Counted from the first letter of the stretch, positions 41,919 through 52,667 are shown. The stretch is DNA of 64,000 nt from Paraherbaspirillum soli (GCF_042654985.1 NZ_JBHSMT010000025.1:1-64000); one strand, 5' to 3'. Notes: generated by a model from the letters alone, not told the origin. Translations and numbers: made by a program.

Positions 41919-42206
41919 ATGGGAATCTCTGCAAGCGACATCGTGCCTTTCTCCCTGGCCCGCGCCAACCTTTCTGAATTGGCTGAGCAAGTAAAAGCCG
42001 GGGCCGAGAAAATCATCACCAAGAACGGCGAGAGCTATATCGCATTGATCGACGCGCAACGACTGGACTACTACCACCAGTTGGAGCGCGAACACATTCA
42101 CCTGCTGTTGATCGATGACGCCGGCAAAGGGCTGGACGATGTGGCGGCAGGCCGCGTGAAAGATGCGCGCTCGGCGCTGCAGTCGCTGAAACGCCGTCGC
42201 TCATGA
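41919..42206 (+). CDS. Type II antitoxin, Phd/YefM family
   Basis: 95 residues, GAGGG 6-7 bases before ATG. The N-terminal part (DIVPFSLARANLSELAEQVK, then KIITKNGESYIALIDAQRLD) is the Phd/YefM DNA-binding fold; the C-terminal helix (DDAGKGLDDVAAGRVKDAR) resembles segments that neutralise RelE/ParE toxins. Overlaps the toxin gene by 4 bases. A palindrome over the promoter supports autoregulation. Confidence 0.88.
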   Translation: MGISASDIVPFSLARANLSELAEQVKAGAEKIITKNGESYIALIDAQRLDYYHQLEREHIHLLLIDDAGKGLDDVAAGRVKDARSALQSLKRRRS

Positions 42207-42580
42207 CCAAGAAAATTGCGGTCAAGCTCACCGCTCACTTTGAAAAAAACCTTGATCGCATCGAGCAGTTCCTGACCGCGGCTGACGCCCCGCAGGCGTT
42301 TGGCGCTTTGTTGGATGGGTTGATGGAAAAAGTCATTCCGAACCTGGAACGATTTCCCGAGATGGGGCCGTCTTTCATCAAAAGACCGGCCCGCTCGGTG
42401 GAAGCGAATAACGGCTTGGCGGCGCTGCGCAACAAGCTTGGACAAGGTGAGTTACACGAATACCTGATGGCCGATTATCTGATCCTGTATGCGCGGTATG
42501 AAGATGTCGTTTACTTGCTTTCGATTAGACATCATCGGGAACTGTCGTTTGACTTTCAGGCGTTGTGGCCGCCTGCTTGA
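42203..42580 (+). CDS. RelE/ParE-type toxin
   Basis: 125 residues, longer than a typical ParE (about 95-100). IAVKLTAHFEKNLDRIEQFL opens the fold, followed by VIPNLERFPEMGPSFIKRPA and a C-terminal DYLILYARYEDVVYLLSIRH HREL, the usual end of RelE/ParE toxins. Whether it acts on ribosome-bound mRNA or on gyrase cannot be told. Its last 25 bases overlap the end of the convergent 113-residue gene. Confidence 0.86.
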   Translation: MTKKIAVKLTAHFEKNLDRIEQFLTAADAPQAFGALLDGLMEKVIPNLERFPEMGPSFIKRPARSVEANNGLAALRNKLGQGELHEYLMADYLILYARYEDVVYLLSIRHHRELSFDFQALWPPA

Positions 42581-42897
42581 ACGCGCCCCGTCGCTTCATT
42601 TGGCAGTTCGTTGAGACCGTCCACATTCCGCTCAGCCTGTTCTGCCAACATGCCGGCGACGACAATCGCCAGCCGCAGCGGCCGCTCGCTGGCGACGGCG
42701 TCCAGCACCGGAGGAAAATAGTCGTCGGCATAATCGCCTTGCGCCAGATAACTGGCGTGCACCAGTTCCAGACAAGTTTGTATGCCTCGGCACAGATCCT
42801 TCGTATCAGCCACGCACTGCGCCAATGCATCGGCGCGTAATGCATCGTTCAGCCATGAAAACGGTTGATGAAGTGATTTAGGCGTTTTTTTGCTCAT
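42556..42897 (-). CDS. Hypothetical 113-residue protein, paralogue of the one at 19.2 kb
   Basis: 113 residues from ATG 42897 (MSKKTPKSLHQPFSWLNDAL); AGAAAGAGTCC lies upstream as a fair site. No family recognised. The pattern shared with 19188-19529 (QPFSWL, LR.D..AQ, GI..CL, HA..L, PP.L.A, AE.A, VD.LN.L) and the identical length argue for a true paralogue. Rich in Ala, Leu and Asp; probably helical and cytosolic. It is convergent with and overlaps the RelE/ParE toxin gene by 25 bases. Confidence 0.7.
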   Translation of the reverse strand: MSKKTPKSLHQPFSWLNDALRADALAQCVADTKDLCRGIQTCLELVHASYLAQGDYADDYFPPVLDAVASERPLRLAIVVAGMLAEQAERNVDGLNELPNEATGRVQAGGHNA

Positions 42898-43201
42898 TGC
42901 GGACTCTTTCTGGTGGTGGTTTTCCGAGTCCGATATTGCTACAGGCTTGTTGCTTGGTAAATGACGCAGCACGTCAATTTGATGACACGACACGTCATTT
43001 CCAATCAAATTTTTCGCATTTTTTTCAGATTAAAGTTTGGCGGCAATATTGCGAGAGGAAGAATCAACGTGAGTAGGGCGGATGAGCGTAGCGTTATCCG
43101 CCGTTCTGGATGCGTCATCAATCGTATGCAGCACATCCAGCGGCGGATAACGCTGCGCTCATCCGCCCTACATTCTTACTTGCTCTGCTTAGCGCACCGG
43201 C
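42898..43201. other. Intergenic region upstream of the 113-residue unknown
   Basis: About 300 bases with a family B repeat (43073-43171). Near 42961-43000 ATGACGCAGCACGTCA and TGATGACACGACACGTCATT contain repeated ACGTCA/TGACG words that might be a regulator site in front of the unknown gene. Confidence 0.45.
43073..43171. repeat. Family B palindromic repeat
   Basis: GTAGGGCGGATGAGCGTAGC at the left and GCTGCGCTCATCCGCCCTAC at the right, 99 bases, nearly identical to the copy at 33077-33175. Confidence 0.92.
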
Positions 43202-44077
43202 TCACGTAAACAGCCTCGTCAACGCCACCCGCGCATTGCTCACCAGTGCATCTTCCCCGGCTTTCGGCGGCAACAGATGGAACTCCGCCATCGGCAGCGC
43301 CGGCAGTTTCCATTCCGGCGGGCAGGCCACGATGCCGGCGCCGATTGCCGATGCGTTCAGGCAGGACACGCCCAAGCCAGCCGACAGCGCCAGCTGCAGC
43401 CCAGCCACGCCGGAGGCCGAATGGGCGATCTGGTATGGCACTTTGTGCTGATCCAGCAATTTCAGAATCAATATCTGCAGCGCGCAGGTGGCGGGCAGGA
43501 CCAGCAGCGGCATCGGTCCTTCCGCTACGTCCTCGACGTCGGCGGACGTGACCCATACCAGCTGTTCGCGCCGGACCACGATCCCGGGCGGCCGGCTGGT
43601 CACTGCGCGCTTGCCATCCAGCGGTAGCATCCGCATCGACAGGCCGATGTCGAAATCGTTGTCTGCTTCGGTGCTTTCGATCATCGCGCTTTTCAGCACG
43701 GTCACGTGCAGGCGCAGGCGCGGATATAGTTGGGTGAAGCTTTTGAGAATGCGGGCGATGTCGTGCGGACGGTAGTAGTCGGTGATCGCGATGCGCAGTT
43801 CGCCGTCCAGGCCGCGGCCTTGCAAATCTTCGAACGCGGCTTCGCTCATCGCCAGAATCCGCCGTGCGTGCGCAAGCAATTTGTCGCCGGCCGGGGTCAG
43901 GGCGACGCCCTGTTTGCTACGCAACAGCAAGGGCTGACCGGCGCGCTCTTCCAGTTTCTTGAGTTGTTCGCTGACCGATGACTGCGACAGGAAAACGCTG
44001 GCGGCAGTGGCGGTGACGCTGCCGGTGTCGGCGGCGACGACAAAGGTGCGCAGCTGGTTGAGGTTGAATTCGTTCAC
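43202..44077 (-). CDS. LysR family transcriptional regulator
   Basis: 291 residues from GTG 44077 (MNEFNLNQLRTFVVAADTGS); GAAGGA lies 6 bases upstream, whereas the upstream open-frame extension to 44167 is not family-like. N-terminal winged helix (TATAASVFLSQSSVSEQLKK) and effector domain (LRIAITDYYRPHDIARILKS). The style is that of the branch whose members often control a divergent transporter. It is divergent from the MFS gene at 44184 with a 106-base gap, so it probably regulates that gene. Ligand unknown. Confidence 0.9.
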   Translation of the reverse strand: MNEFNLNQLRTFVVAADTGSVTATAASVFLSQSSVSEQLKKLEERAGQPLLLRSKQGVALTPAGDKLLAHARRILAMSEAAFEDLQGRGLDGELRIAITDYYRPHDIARILKSFTQLYPRLRLHVTVLKSAMIESTEADNDFDIGLSMRMLPLDGKRAVTSRPPGIVVRREQLVWVTSADVEDVAEGPMPLLVLPATCALQILILKLLDQHKVPYQIAHSASGVAGLQLALSAGLGVSCLNASAIGAGIVACPPEWKLPALPMAEFHLLPPKAGEDALVSNARVALTRLFT

Positions 44078-44183
44078 GGCAATCCTTCGGAAAACACGAT
44101 GGATGTCATCATATCTTCCCGCTTTTCCGATGGCAAGCGTTTGCGTAGCATGGCTGCATTCCATCATTTTTCAGGAAAACGTC

Positions 44184-45506
44184 ATGTTTAATAAATCGTC
44201 TTCAACCATGCCAGGCGGCCGCGATCGCCAAGCCTCGCTGCGTCAGCCCAACCATCGCTGGAAGGTGCTCGGCCTCGGCGTCGCGGCCAATGCCAGTTTT
44301 TCTGCGGCGTTTTCGGGCTTGCCGACCACGGCGGTGTTCATGCGCTCGGATTATCACCTCGGCAATGCCGAACTGGGGCTGGTGCTGGGCTTGCTGGGAC
44401 TGGGCATCGCACTCAGCGAGTTGCCTTGGGGACTGCTGACCGATCGCTTGGGCGACCGCCGGGTATTGTTGAGCGGCCTGGGAGCGACCGCGGCGGCGCT
44501 GGTCCTGATGGCCTTGTTCGCTGCGCCGACGCACTCGCACGTTCCCGGCTTGCCGTGGCTGGCGGCGGGGATGCTGGTGGTCGGTTTGATGGGCGGCAGC
44601 GTGAACGGGGCTAGCGGGCGCGCCGTGATGAGTTGGTTCCGCGAAGGCGAACGGGGACTGGCGATGAGCATTCGGCAAACCGCGGTGCCGCTCGGCGGCG
44701 GCTTGGGCGCGCTGGTGTTGCCGACGCTTGCCGGCTGGGGCGGATTTGCCTCGGTCTATGCGCTGCTGGCATTGCTGTGCGCGGTGACGGCGCTGTTCGC
44801 CTGGCACTGGCTGCATGAGCCGCCTTCGGATGTCGTAGCACCGGCAGCGGCCGCCAAGAAATCATTACCCGCCGCGGCAACCGCTGGCAATCCTCTGCGC
44901 GATGGCCTCGTATGGCGCATCGCGATTGCGATCGGGGTGCTGTGCGCGCCGCAATTGGCGGTGCTGACTTTCGCCACCATTTTCTTGCACGACTTCAGCC
45001 ATGCCGGAGTCGCAACCATCAGCGCGACCATCGTGGCGATCCAGGTTGGTGCGATCGTGATGCGCATCTGGAGCGGCCGCTGGACCGATCGCAACGGCAA
45101 TCGGCGTGCATATATGCGCACTTGCAGCCAACTGACCGCGCTGATTTTCGCCGCTCTGGCCGTGATCGTGGTGTTTGCCGGCAGCGGCCCGCAGCACGCC
45201 GGCGTGACGGCGGCGATCATTGTCATGCTGTTGCTGGGCGGAATCTGCGGGTCGGCCTGGCACGGCGTGGCCTATGCTGAACTGGCGACGCTGGCCGGAG
45301 CGCAACGCGCCGGGACCGCACTGGGCATGGCCAACACTTGCGTGTTCGTCACGATGTTCGTCACGCCGCTGGCGATCCCTGCTTTGCTGGCAGCGTGGTC
45401 TTGGCCGGCAGTATGGGTAGTCGGCAGCATTTGCGCGCTGATCGCGTTGCCGCTGTTTCCCCGTCCTGAGCCGACTGTGGCGCGCATGAAGGTTCAAGCG
45501 GCGTAG
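44184..45506 (+). CDS. MFS transporter, probably controlled by the divergent LysR
   Basis: 440 residues from ATG 44184, CAGGAAAAC upstream. Twelve hydrophobic segments; motif A LLTDRLGDRRVLLSGLG after helix 2 and a second GRWTDRNGNRRAYMRT in the second half. The opening (KVLGLGVAANASFSAAFSGL) and SWFREGERGLAMSIRQTAVP are typical of a CynX/NarK-like group of anion or metabolite carriers. Substrate not assignable. Followed 34 bases later by the DUF2804 gene, perhaps in one transcript. Confidence 0.9.
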   Translation: MFNKSSSTMPGGRDRQASLRQPNHRWKVLGLGVAANASFSAAFSGLPTTAVFMRSDYHLGNAELGLVLGLLGLGIALSELPWGLLTDRLGDRRVLLSGLGATAAALVLMALFAAPTHSHVPGLPWLAAGMLVVGLMGGSVNGASGRAVMSWFREGERGLAMSIRQTAVPLGGGLGALVLPTLAGWGGFASVYALLALLCAVTALFAWHWLHEPPSDVVAPAAAAKKSLPAAATAGNPLRDGLVWRIAIAIGVLCAPQLAVLTFATIFLHDFSHAGVATISATIVAIQVGAIVMRIWSGRWTDRNGNRRAYMRTCSQLTALIFAALAVIVVFAGSGPQHAGVTAAIIVMLLLGGICGSAWHGVAYAELATLAGAQRAGTALGMANTCVFVTMFVTPLAIPALLAAWSWPAVWVVGSICALIALPLFPRPEPTVARMKVQAA

Positions 45507-45540
45507 TCATAAATTTCCAGTAGGCACTAAAATAGCCGCC

Positions 45541-46551
45541 ATGACATTACCTTTGCCACCACTGCTGCCGGCCCCCGGCAATGTACTGAGCGCCGACGGC
45601 CAGCCTCGCTTCGGCCGCTTTGCCGGAGCGACCGGGGAAATCGATTGGTCGGCACTGGCGCCGCCTTATGCGCGCAGCGGATGGTGGCGGCGGTTTCATC
45701 ACAAGCGCTGGCAATACGTGGCGCTGTCCACCGCCGAACTGTTTTGCGGCATCGCCATCGTCGACGTCGGCTGGACCAATACCGCTTTCGCGTATGCGTT
45801 CGACCGCCGGCAGCGCAAAGTAGTGGCGGCGTTCTCGCAGGATGGGGTGCCGGGCTTGAGCGCGCAGGTCGGAGATGGCCCGGGCGCGGCCAGCCGCTTC
45901 CGCTGGTTCGGCAATCGGATCGACTATCGGCCTGCCGCTGACGGCAGCGAGCATGGCCTGCAGTTGCGTTGCGGCCGGTTCGAGATCGATGCTGTATTCG
46001 ATGCGACCGAAGCCGCGCCGTTATTGCTGGCGGTGGGGCCGATTGAAAAAGGCTCGGTGCACGCCACGCAAAAATCGTCCGGCATGCCGCTTGGCGGCCA
46101 GGTACGGGTTGGCGGTCAGCGCTATGACTTGAGCGGCGGGGTCGCCAGCTTCGATTATTCGAACGGCTTGCTGGCGCGCGAAACCGCGTGGCTTTGGGCC
46201 TCTGCGCATGATCTGGAATGTGGATTCAACCTGCAGGCCGGTTACTTCGGCCAGCAGGAGAACGTGCTGTGGCTGGATGGGCAACTGCATCCGCTGGGTC
46301 CGGCCCGATTTGATTTCGACCCGGCGGCACCGCTGGCGCCGTGGCATATCGTCACCGACGACGGCTTGCTGGATCTGCACTTCCAGCCGGCAGGAGCACG
46401 CCATGAAAACAAGAATCTGCTGATAGCCGCCAGCCGCTATGTGCAAGCGATCGGCACTTTCAGCGGCTGGGTCAAGCCGCGGCGGGATGCCGCGGCGCGT
46501 CCGCTAGAACAGTTGGTGGGCGTGACGGAGGATCATTTCTCACGCTGGTGA
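45541..46551 (+). CDS. DUF2804 domain-containing protein
   Basis: 336 residues covering the whole DUF2804 family: RFGRFAGATGEIDWSALAPP, FHHKRWQYVALSTAELFCGI, then GPIEKGSVHATQKSSGMPLG and DYSNGLLARETAWLWASA near the middle. The family has a lipocalin-like/carotenoid-hydratase-like beta fold of unknown activity. No signal peptide. It lies 34 bases after the MFS gene and before a family B repeat. Confidence 0.88.
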   Translation: MTLPLPPLLPAPGNVLSADGQPRFGRFAGATGEIDWSALAPPYARSGWWRRFHHKRWQYVALSTAELFCGIAIVDVGWTNTAFAYAFDRRQRKVVAAFSQDGVPGLSAQVGDGPGAASRFRWFGNRIDYRPAADGSEHGLQLRCGRFEIDAVFDATEAAPLLLAVGPIEKGSVHATQKSSGMPLGGQVRVGGQRYDLSGGVASFDYSNGLLARETAWLWASAHDLECGFNLQAGYFGQQENVLWLDGQLHPLGPARFDFDPAAPLAPWHIVTDDGLLDLHFQPAGARHENKNLLIAASRYVQAIGTFSGWVKPRRDAAARPLEQLVGVTEDHFSRW

Positions 46552-46555
46552 GCAA

Positions 46556-46651
46556 GTAGGGCGGAAAAGCGGAGCGTCTTCCGCCGTTGGATGTCCTACA
46601 GGCGTGTGATGCATCCAGAACGGCGGATAACGCTGCGCTCATCCGCCCTAC
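46556..46651. repeat. Family B palindromic repeat
   Basis: GTAGGGCGGAAAAGCGGAGC at the left, GCTGCGCTCATCCGCCCTAC at the right, 96 bases; reversed relative to 19674-19769. It lies between the convergent DUF2804 and purine permease genes. Confidence 0.9.
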
Positions 46652-46678
46652 GGGTGCTTGCAGATTTTGAACAGGTTC

Positions 46679-47980
46679 TTAACCCCCGCCCAGGTGGATG
46701 AATTTGAACAGGAACACCGCGGCAATAATCCAGACCACGACCGGCACTTGTTTGGCGCGGCCGCTGAACAATTTCAAGGCCGCATAGGAAATGAAGCCGA
46801 ACGCAATCCCATTGGCGATCGAATAAGTGAACGGAATCATCAGCACGGTGATGACGGCCGGCACGCTTTCGGTAGTGTCTTCCCAATCCAGATGGACCAA
46901 TTCGCGCAGCATCAGGCCGGCCACATAAAACAAGGCCGGCGCCGTGGCGTAGGCCGGTACCGCACCGGCCAGCGGGGCGATGAACAGGCAAGCCAGGAAC
47001 AAGACGCCGACCGCCAGCGCGGTCAGACCGGTACGGCCGCCGGCTTGCACCCCGGCCGCACTTTCGACATAGGCGGTGGTGCTGGACGTGCCGAGCGCGG
47101 TGCCGATCACGATCGCCGTGCTGTCGGCCAGCAGGGCTTTGTTGAGGCGTTCCATTTTGCCGTTCTTGAGCAGACCGGCGCGGCCCGCCACCCCCATCAT
47201 GGTGCCGGTGGCATCGAACAATTCAACCAGGAAAAACACCAGCACCACGTTCACCACGCCCATCGACAGCGCACCCATGATGTCGAGCTTGAACAAGGTC
47301 GGCAAAACCGATGGCGGCATCGAGACCACACCGGTGAATTGGTTGCCATCCAGCACAAAACTGAGCACGGTGACGGTCAGGATGCCGATCAGGATCGCGC
47401 CTTTGACCCTGAGCCGGTCCAGCACCACGATCATCAGGAAACCGACAATCGCCAGGATCGCCGGCATCTTGTGCAGGTCGCCCATTTGCACGAAAGTGGC
47501 CGGGCTGGACACCACGATGCCGGCGCTCTTGAGCGCGATGAAGCCGAGAAAGAGCCCGATCCCGGAAGTAATCGCGATCCGGATCGTGGGCGGGATGCCG
47601 TTGACGATCATGCTGCGTATCCCGACCAGGCTGACGAAAATGAACAGGCAGCCGGAAATGAACACCGCACCCAGCGCCACTTCCCACGGCACTCCCATGC
47701 CTTTGACCACGGCGTAAGCGAAGTAGGCGTTCAAGCCCATGCCCGGCGCCAGTGCGATCGGATAGTTGGCGTACACGGCCATGATCAGGGTGCCGACCGC
47801 GGCGGCGACGCAGGTGGCGACGAAAACCGCGCCTTTCGGCATGCCGGCATCGCCCAGGATCGAGGGATTGACGAAGATGATGTAAGCCATCGTCAGGAAG
47901 GTGGTGAGACCGGCGATCAGTTCGGTACGAACATCGGTGCCGTTTTCTTTCAATTTAAAGAATCTCTCCAGAAACTGCAT
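46679..47980 (-). CDS. NCS2/AzgA family purine permease
   Basis: 433 residues from ATG 47980 (MQFLERFFKLKENGTDVRTE). The hallmark N-terminal block TELIAGLTTFLTMAYIIFVN is present, then NYPIALAPGMGLNAYFAYAV, a run of about 12-14 helices, LFDATGTMMGVAGRAGL and GTSSTTAYVESAAGVQAGGR. AzgA-type proton symporters take up adenine, guanine or hypoxanthine. An in-frame ATG at 48067 with the better ribosome site AGGAGACAACAGC would add 29 residues that look like a second, diverged copy of the N-terminus. Its position next to xdhABC-guaD fits purine salvage or catabolism. Confidence 0.92.
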   Translation of the reverse strand: MQFLERFFKLKENGTDVRTELIAGLTTFLTMAYIIFVNPSILGDAGMPKGAVFVATCVAAAVGTLIMAVYANYPIALAPGMGLNAYFAYAVVKGMGVPWEVALGAVFISGCLFIFVSLVGIRSMIVNGIPPTIRIAITSGIGLFLGFIALKSAGIVVSSPATFVQMGDLHKMPAILAIVGFLMIVVLDRLRVKGAILIGILTVTVLSFVLDGNQFTGVVSMPPSVLPTLFKLDIMGALSMGVVNVVLVFFLVELFDATGTMMGVAGRAGLLKNGKMERLNKALLADSTAIVIGTALGTSSTTAYVESAAGVQAGGRTGLTALAVGVLFLACLFIAPLAGAVPAYATAPALFYVAGLMLRELVHLDWEDTTESVPAVITVLMIPFTYSIANGIAFGFISYAALKLFSGRAKQVPVVVWIIAAVFLFKFIHLGGG

Positions 47981-48591
47981 TATGTTGCCTTGCCGACTAT
48001 TGCCTGGAGCAAAGCCGACGCCAGCCTCGGCACGGATTTCCGCGCCGCTTTCCTTTAATTCATGCATGCTGTTGTCTCCTGATTATCGTGAGGAGACGGC
48101 GGTGGCTGGACATGCCCGTTCACCTTGGGAAGCCCGTCCGGATTGCATCCACAACTGTCTCTTTGATGGTTTTTGGTCGCTAACGCACCAATTTTCCCTG
48201 CTTTGCGCAGTGTTCTGGCGGGCACCTCTAAAAACCGTAGCGAGCGGCCCAAGGTCGGGGCGAGAAGCGCAGCCGTACGGAGGTACGGTGAGCATCGCAG
48301 CCCCGAGATTGGGGCGCGCAGTAGGTTTTTCGAGGTGCCCTGGCGTTGTAATGTCATACAGAATGAGGTCACAAGAATGCTCCGGGCTAAATGTTAATTA
48401 TTCCGGCGTGATGATAACCGCTCCGGGCGCTTGATAGAACCGAATGCGGCCTCCAAAACGTTCTTGTTGCCGTTGGCAAACGTCTTTTCGCTATTTCATT
48501 CTGCAGATAATAGACATCAGTCGTCGGGCACTATAGGGGGCTGGCGCGAGTGCTAAGCTGTGATGATAAAACCATCAGAACGGAGACCATC
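47981..48591. other. Divergent intergenic region between the purine permease and xdhA
   Basis: Contains the possible 29-codon permease extension (47981-48067), a full family A repeat (48220-48340) and about 200 bases before xdhA with no recognisable promoter or riboswitch. GGGGGCTGGCGCGA near 48535 and GGAGACC near 48582 are alternative ribosome sites for xdhA. Confidence 0.55.
48220..48340. repeat. Family A palindromic repeat, full copy
   Basis: 121 bases, GGGCACCTCTAAAAACC to GGTTTTTCGAGGTGCCC (one mismatch in 17). Centre CCGTACGGAGGTACGG is a perfect small hairpin. TGGC flanks both sides (48216-48219 and 48341-48344), a possible target duplication. Confidence 0.92.
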
Positions 48592-50127
<1,536 letters not shown>

Positions 50128-50143
50128 ACACATAAAAAATATC

Positions 50144-50230
50144 GTAGTCGGAAAAGCGCAGCGCCTTCCGACGTTAAACGGCAGTAGGACTATGCGCTAC
50201 GGCGGAAGGCGCTGCGCTTTTCCGCCCTAC
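50144..50230. repeat. Family B repeat inside the xdh operon
   Basis: GTAGTCGGAAAAGCGCAGCG at the left and GCGCTGCGCTTTTCCGCCCTAC-type right end (last 20: GCTGCGCTTTTCCGCCCTAC), 87 bases, filling the gap between xdhA and xdhB. Confidence 0.82.
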
Positions 50231-50271
50231 CAGTCAAATCCGACATAGCGCGCAACCACGAGCGAGACGCC

Positions 50272-52647
50272 ATGAATACGCAAACTGAAGCCTTCATCAA
50301 AACACATCCCCCGGCGCAGGGCGGCAGCACGGCCTGGGCTGAAGTCGGACAATCGCATCCGCACGAATCGGCAGCGCTGCACGTGCTGGGCGAGGCGACG
50401 TATACCGACGACATTCCTGAAGCGCAAGGCACGCTGCATGCTGCGCTCGGCATGTCGCAAAAGGCGCACGCCCGCATCCGTTCGATCAACCTGGATGCGG
50501 TGCGCAGCGCGGCCGGCGTGGTGGCCGCGCTCACCGCCGCCGACATCCCCGGCACCAACGATTGCGGACCGATCATTCATGACGATCCGATCCTGGCCGA
50601 TGGCCTGGTGGAATATGTCGGCCAGCCGATCTTCGTGGTAATCGCCGACAGTCACGACAATGCACGGCGGGCCGTGCGCAAAGCCGTCATCGACTATGAA
50701 GAATTGCCGGCGATCCTGACCCCGCAAGCGGCGCACGCGGCGCAATCGTATGTACTGCCGCCGATGCGGCTGGCGCGCGGCAATCCGCAGCAGGCTTTCG
50801 AGCAAGCGGCGCATCGGGTCAGCGGTCAGCTCTACGTCGGCGGCCAGGAGCAGTTTTACCTGGAAGGCCAGATTTCCTACGCGATCCCGAAGGAAAACCA
50901 GGGCATGCTGGTGCTGTGCTCGACCCAGCATCCGACTGAAATGCAGCACGTGGTGGCGCACGCGCTGGGCGTTCATTCGCACAATATCGTGGTCGAATGC
51001 CGGCGCATGGGCGGCGGCTTCGGCGGCAAGGAATCGCAGTCGGCGTTGTGGGCGGCGGCGGCGGCGATTGCCGCGGCCAGACTGAAACGGCCGGTCAAGC
51101 TGCGCGCCGACCGCGACGACGACATGATGGTGACCGGCAAGCGTCACTGCTTTCATTACGATTACCAGGTCGGCTACGACGACAGCGGCCGCATCGTCGC
51201 GGCCAAGCTCGAGATGGTGACGCGCGCCGGTTTCTCGGCCGACCTGTCGGCCCCGGTCGCGACCCGCGCCGTGTGCCACTTCGACAATACGTATTACTTG
51301 TCGGACGTCGATATCCGCGCCATGTGCGGCAAGACCAACACCCAGTCGAACACAGCGTTCCGCGGCTTCGGCGGGCCGCAGGGGGCGATTGCGATCGAAT
51401 ACATCGTCGACGAGATCGCCCGCAATCTGGGACGCGATGCGCTCGATATCCGCAAATTGAATTTCTACGGCCGCAACGATGAAGAGGGCCGCAACGTCAC
51501 CCAGTACGGCCAGAAAATCGTCGATAACGTGATCCATGAACTGGTCGATGAGCTTGAAGCCAGCAGCGATTACCGCCAGCGCCGCGCTGCGGTCGAAGCC
51601 TTCAACGCCGCCAGTCCGGTGCTCAAAAAAGGACTGGCGCTGACGCCGGTCAAATTCGGCATCGCATTCAACGTGACCCATTTCAACCAGGCCGGTGCGC
51701 TGGTGCATGTATACACCGACGGCTCGGTCCTGGTGAATCACGGCGGCACCGAAATGGGCCAGGGCATCAATACCAAAGTGGCGCAGGTGGTGGCGCACGA
51801 GCTCGGCATTCCGCTGGCGCTGGTGCGCGTCAGCGCCACCGATACCAGCAAGGTCGCCAATACCTCGGCCACCGCGGCATCGACCGGCGCCGACCTGAAC
51901 GGCAAGGCGGCGCAGGATGCGGCACATACGATTCGCCGGCGGCTGGCGGACTTTTTCGCCACATTGCATCCGGGCGCAGGCGAGGCTGCGGCAGTGACCT
52001 TTGCCGCCGGCGCCGTGCATCTCGGCGCACAGTCGATGTCGTTTGCCGAACTGGCGCAAAAGGCATATCTGGCGCGGGTGCAATTGTGGTCGGACGGCTT
52101 CTACGCCACGCCAGGCTTGCACTGGGACCCGAAGACCATGACCGGCCGGCCGTTTTCTTACTTTGCCTATGGGGCGTCGGTGTCGGAAGTGGTGGTCGAT
52201 ACCCTGACCGGCGAATGGAAGTTGTTGCGCGCCGATGCGCTGTACGATGCCGGCCAGTCGCTGAATCCGGCGCTCGACATCGGCCAGGTTGAAGGGGCGT
52301 TCATTCAGGGCATGGGCTGGCTGACCACCGAGGAACTGTGGTGGAACAAGGATGGCAAGCTGATGACGCATGCGCCGTCCACTTACAAGATCCCGGGCGT
52401 GTCCGATTGCCCGCAGGATTTCCGCGTCAATTTATACAAGAACCGGAACGTCGAAGACAGCATTCATCGTTCCAAGGCGGTCGGCGAACCGCCGCTGCTG
52501 CTGCCGTTCTCGGTATTTTTCGCGATCCGCGATGCGATCGCTAGCGTCGGCGGCAATCGCTTCAATCCGCCGCTCAATGCGCCGGCCACCAGCGAAGCGA
52601 TCCTGAAGTCAATCGAGGCAGTGCGCGTCATGACGCGCGCCGCCTGA
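50272..52647 (+). CDS. xdhB: Xanthine dehydrogenase molybdenum-binding large subunit
   Basis: 791 residues. Molybdopterin-binding motifs in order: GGGFGGKESQSALWAAAAA near residue 245, FRGFGGPQGAIAIEYIVDEI near 363 with the substrate-binding Arg, GTEMGQGINTKVAQVVAHEL near 498, and the catalytic Glu in KAVGEPPLLLPFSVF near 740. Carries out the hydroxylation of hypoxanthine and xanthine; works with XdhA. GCGAGACGCC before ATG is a fair site. The 144-base distance from xdhA, with a repeat, is unusual for this operon. The opposite strand has a very long open frame here that is a shadow. Confidence 0.96.
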   Translation: MNTQTEAFIKTHPPAQGGSTAWAEVGQSHPHESAALHVLGEATYTDDIPEAQGTLHAALGMSQKAHARIRSINLDAVRSAAGVVAALTAADIPGTNDCGPIIHDDPILADGLVEYVGQPIFVVIADSHDNARRAVRKAVIDYEELPAILTPQAAHAAQSYVLPPMRLARGNPQQAFEQAAHRVSGQLYVGGQEQFYLEGQISYAIPKENQGMLVLCSTQHPTEMQHVVAHALGVHSHNIVVECRRMGGGFGGKESQSALWAAAAAIAAARLKRPVKLRADRDDDMMVTGKRHCFHYDYQVGYDDSGRIVAAKLEMVTRAGFSADLSAPVATRAVCHFDNTYYLSDVDIRAMCGKTNTQSNTAFRGFGGPQGAIAIEYIVDEIARNLGRDALDIRKLNFYGRNDEEGRNVTQYGQKIVDNVIHELVDELEASSDYRQRRAAVEAFNAASPVLKKGLALTPVKFGIAFNVTHFNQAGALVHVYTDGSVLVNHGGTEMGQGINTKVAQVVAHELGIPLALVRVSATDTSKVANTSATAASTGADLNGKAAQDAAHTIRRRLADFFATLHPGAGEAAAVTFAAGAVHLGAQSMSFAELAQKAYLARVQLWSDGFYATPGLHWDPKTMTGRPFSYFAYGASVSEVVVDTLTGEWKLLRADALYDAGQSLNPALDIGQVEGAFIQGMGWLTTEELWWNKDGKLMTHAPSTYKIPGVSDCPQDFRVNLYKNRNVEDSIHRSKAVGEPPLLLPFSVFFAIRDAIASVGGNRFNPPLNAPATSEAILKSIEAVRVMTRAA

Positions 52648-52667
52648 TCCATCATGGGAGCCTGAAC

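Noticed and set aside
46658..48058. Open frame of about 466 codons antisense to the purine permease
   Set aside because: Composition dominated by His, Asp, Gln and Arg, as expected for the reverse of a membrane protein.
50227..52371. Open frame of about 714 codons antisense to xdhB
   Set aside because: Caused by GC-rich codon use in xdhB; rich in His, Arg and Gln with no domain.
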